Shown: one piece after another, positions 7,309-7,830 of the stretch
Numbering within the stretch: position 1 is the first letter of the stretch
Layout of the letters: the number at the start of each line of letters is the position of its first letter
NCBI GenBank assembly: GCA_013821865.1
Contig: PNJM01000122.1
Location: 1-7,830 of the forward strand
Source of the DNA: Rhodocyclaceae bacterium
GTDB taxonomy: Bacteria > Pseudomonadota > Gammaproteobacteria > Burkholderiales > Rhodocyclaceae
DNA: 7,830 nt
Direction: 5' to 3'
Notes under the pieces: model-generated
What the model saw: the letters and a program-made list of their open reading frames with translations, nothing else
Database searches by the model: none
Told to the model about the DNA's origin: nothing
Translations under genes and position numbers: made by a program

Positions 7309-7427
7309 TCAGGGCAGCTCTTCGACCTTCAAAAGCACCCGGCGTGTGCCTCTGACGCCGCGCGTGGAATAGCGCATCGTGCCGTCCTGGTCGCCTGCCT
7401 GCTCCTGATTCACGCCGCCGATCTCCA
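7309..7427 (-). repeat. Direct repeat, right copy (partner 6295-6413)
   Basis: This is the in-place 3' end of the secretin-like gene, repeated 1014 bp to the left. The repeat ends exactly at the stop codon on one side and, on the other, at the point where the left copy joins the helicase stub. Confidence 0.9.
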
Positions 7428-7830
7428 TCCACTCCCCCAGCCGGGCTGAAACCGTGGTCGACATGCGCTGGATGTTCGCGCTGCCCGGCCCGAGATTGGC
7501 CGGCGTGTCGTGCGTCGGGCTGATGGTGAGGGTCACGCGATCGCCGGCAAGCTGCGGCTCGGCGTAGAAGCCGCTGCCGATGTCGCGATAGACCACGCTT
7601 TCGGAAACGATGGCGCCGCCGGGCGTGAGCACCGCCTGGCGCAGCGGAACGGGCACCGAGGTGCCGGCGTTGATGAAGGCCCTGCCGCCCTCGACCACCT
7701 GGATCTGCTGCGAGACGCGGCCGGAGCCGGCGCTGCGCGAATCGTATACCTGCCCGCGCACGACATCGTCCCACGGGGATTTCCTTCGGTCATCGCCGCG
7801 GCGCACTTCCGTCCCCGACCCGCCGACGAT
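7309..7830 (-). CDS. Secretin-like outer membrane protein, C-terminal part
   Basis: The frame is open from the right edge to TGA at 7309 and gives 173 residues; the N-terminus lies outside the window. A GTG at 7806 is not taken as the start because the frame continues upstream. The region rich in short beta-like strands, with VVEGGRAFINAGTSVPVPLRQ, a GDRVTLTISP strand and STTVSARLGEWMEIGGV, resembles the C-terminal portion of type II/III secretion secretins, where a conserved '...T.v.v..G..i.iGG' strand precedes the end. The match is by eye and could also fit another beta-rich envelope protein. The protein ends RRVLLKVEELP. vapB starts 91 nt downstream on the same strand, with its own promoter-like signals, so it need not share a transcript. 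Confidence 0.5.
   Translation of the reverse strand: MVGGSGTEVRRGDDRRKSPWDDVVRGQVYDSRSAGSGRVSQQIQVVEGGRAFINAGTSVPVPLRQAVLTPGGAIVSESVVYRDIGSGFYAEPQLAGDRVTLTISPTHDTPANLGPGSANIQRMSTTVSARLGEWMEIGGVNQEQAGDQDGTMRYSTRGVRGTRRVLLKVEELP

Noticed and set aside
6295..7427. Transposon or insertion sequence carrying vapBC
   Set aside because: There is no transposase or integrase and no terminal inverted repeats. The flanking repeats are coding 3' ends of 119 bp, far longer than a target-site duplication.
6280..7449. Two plus-strand open frames (6280-6468, 7195-7449) with a similar internal peptide
   Set aside because: The similarity simply reflects the 119-bp DNA repeat read on the wrong strand; the minus strand gives the secretin-like C-terminus in both places.

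Overview
The window is GC-rich DNA of a Gram-negative proteobacterium. The multi-PAS sensor type, the YoaA-like helicase and the codon use suggest a betaproteobacterium, perhaps Rhodocyclales-like; this placement is inference from protein style, and nothing in the window fixes the taxon. There are six genes, two of them cut by the window edges, plus one compound gene remnant.

Left part (1-2189, minus strand): a DinG/YoaA-family iron-sulfur DNA helicase is followed, with an 8-nt overlap, by the start of a membrane sensor protein that leaves the window at position 1. Middle (2396-6283, plus strand): one very large gene, divergent from the helicase, encodes a membrane-anchored c-di-GMP phosphodiesterase. 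It has four predicted membrane segments, a large periplasmic sensor region, PAS-PAS-GAF-PAS-PAS and a C-terminal HD-GYP domain with all signature residues. The 206-bp gap between the two divergent genes has an AT-rich promoter-like stretch and a small dyad.

Right part (6295-7830, minus strand): the C-terminal part of a secretin-like protein enters from the right edge. It is followed by a vapBC-type toxin-antitoxin pair (AbrB-fold antitoxin and PIN-domain toxin, start and stop codons overlapping). About 10 nt after the toxin comes a chimeric remnant: the first 38 codons of a second, diverged helicase gene joined directly to a second copy of the last 39 codons of the secretin-like gene.

The remnant is the main point of interest. 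The secretin 3' end occurs twice in direct orientation (7309-7427 and 6295-6413, exactly 1014 bp apart, about 92% identical with a 69-nt perfect core), and these copies bracket vapBC plus the helicase stub. Reading along the minus strand, the order is secretin, vapBC, helicase 5' end | secretin 3' end, HD-GYP gene, complete helicase. This fits two versions of one secretin-to-helicase interval, one carrying vapBC and one carrying the HD-GYP gene, stacked in tandem by an illegitimate junction. I see no integrase, transposase, CRISPR array, tRNA or rRNA. Apart from this rearrangement and its possible excision unit, I found no clear undescribed system.
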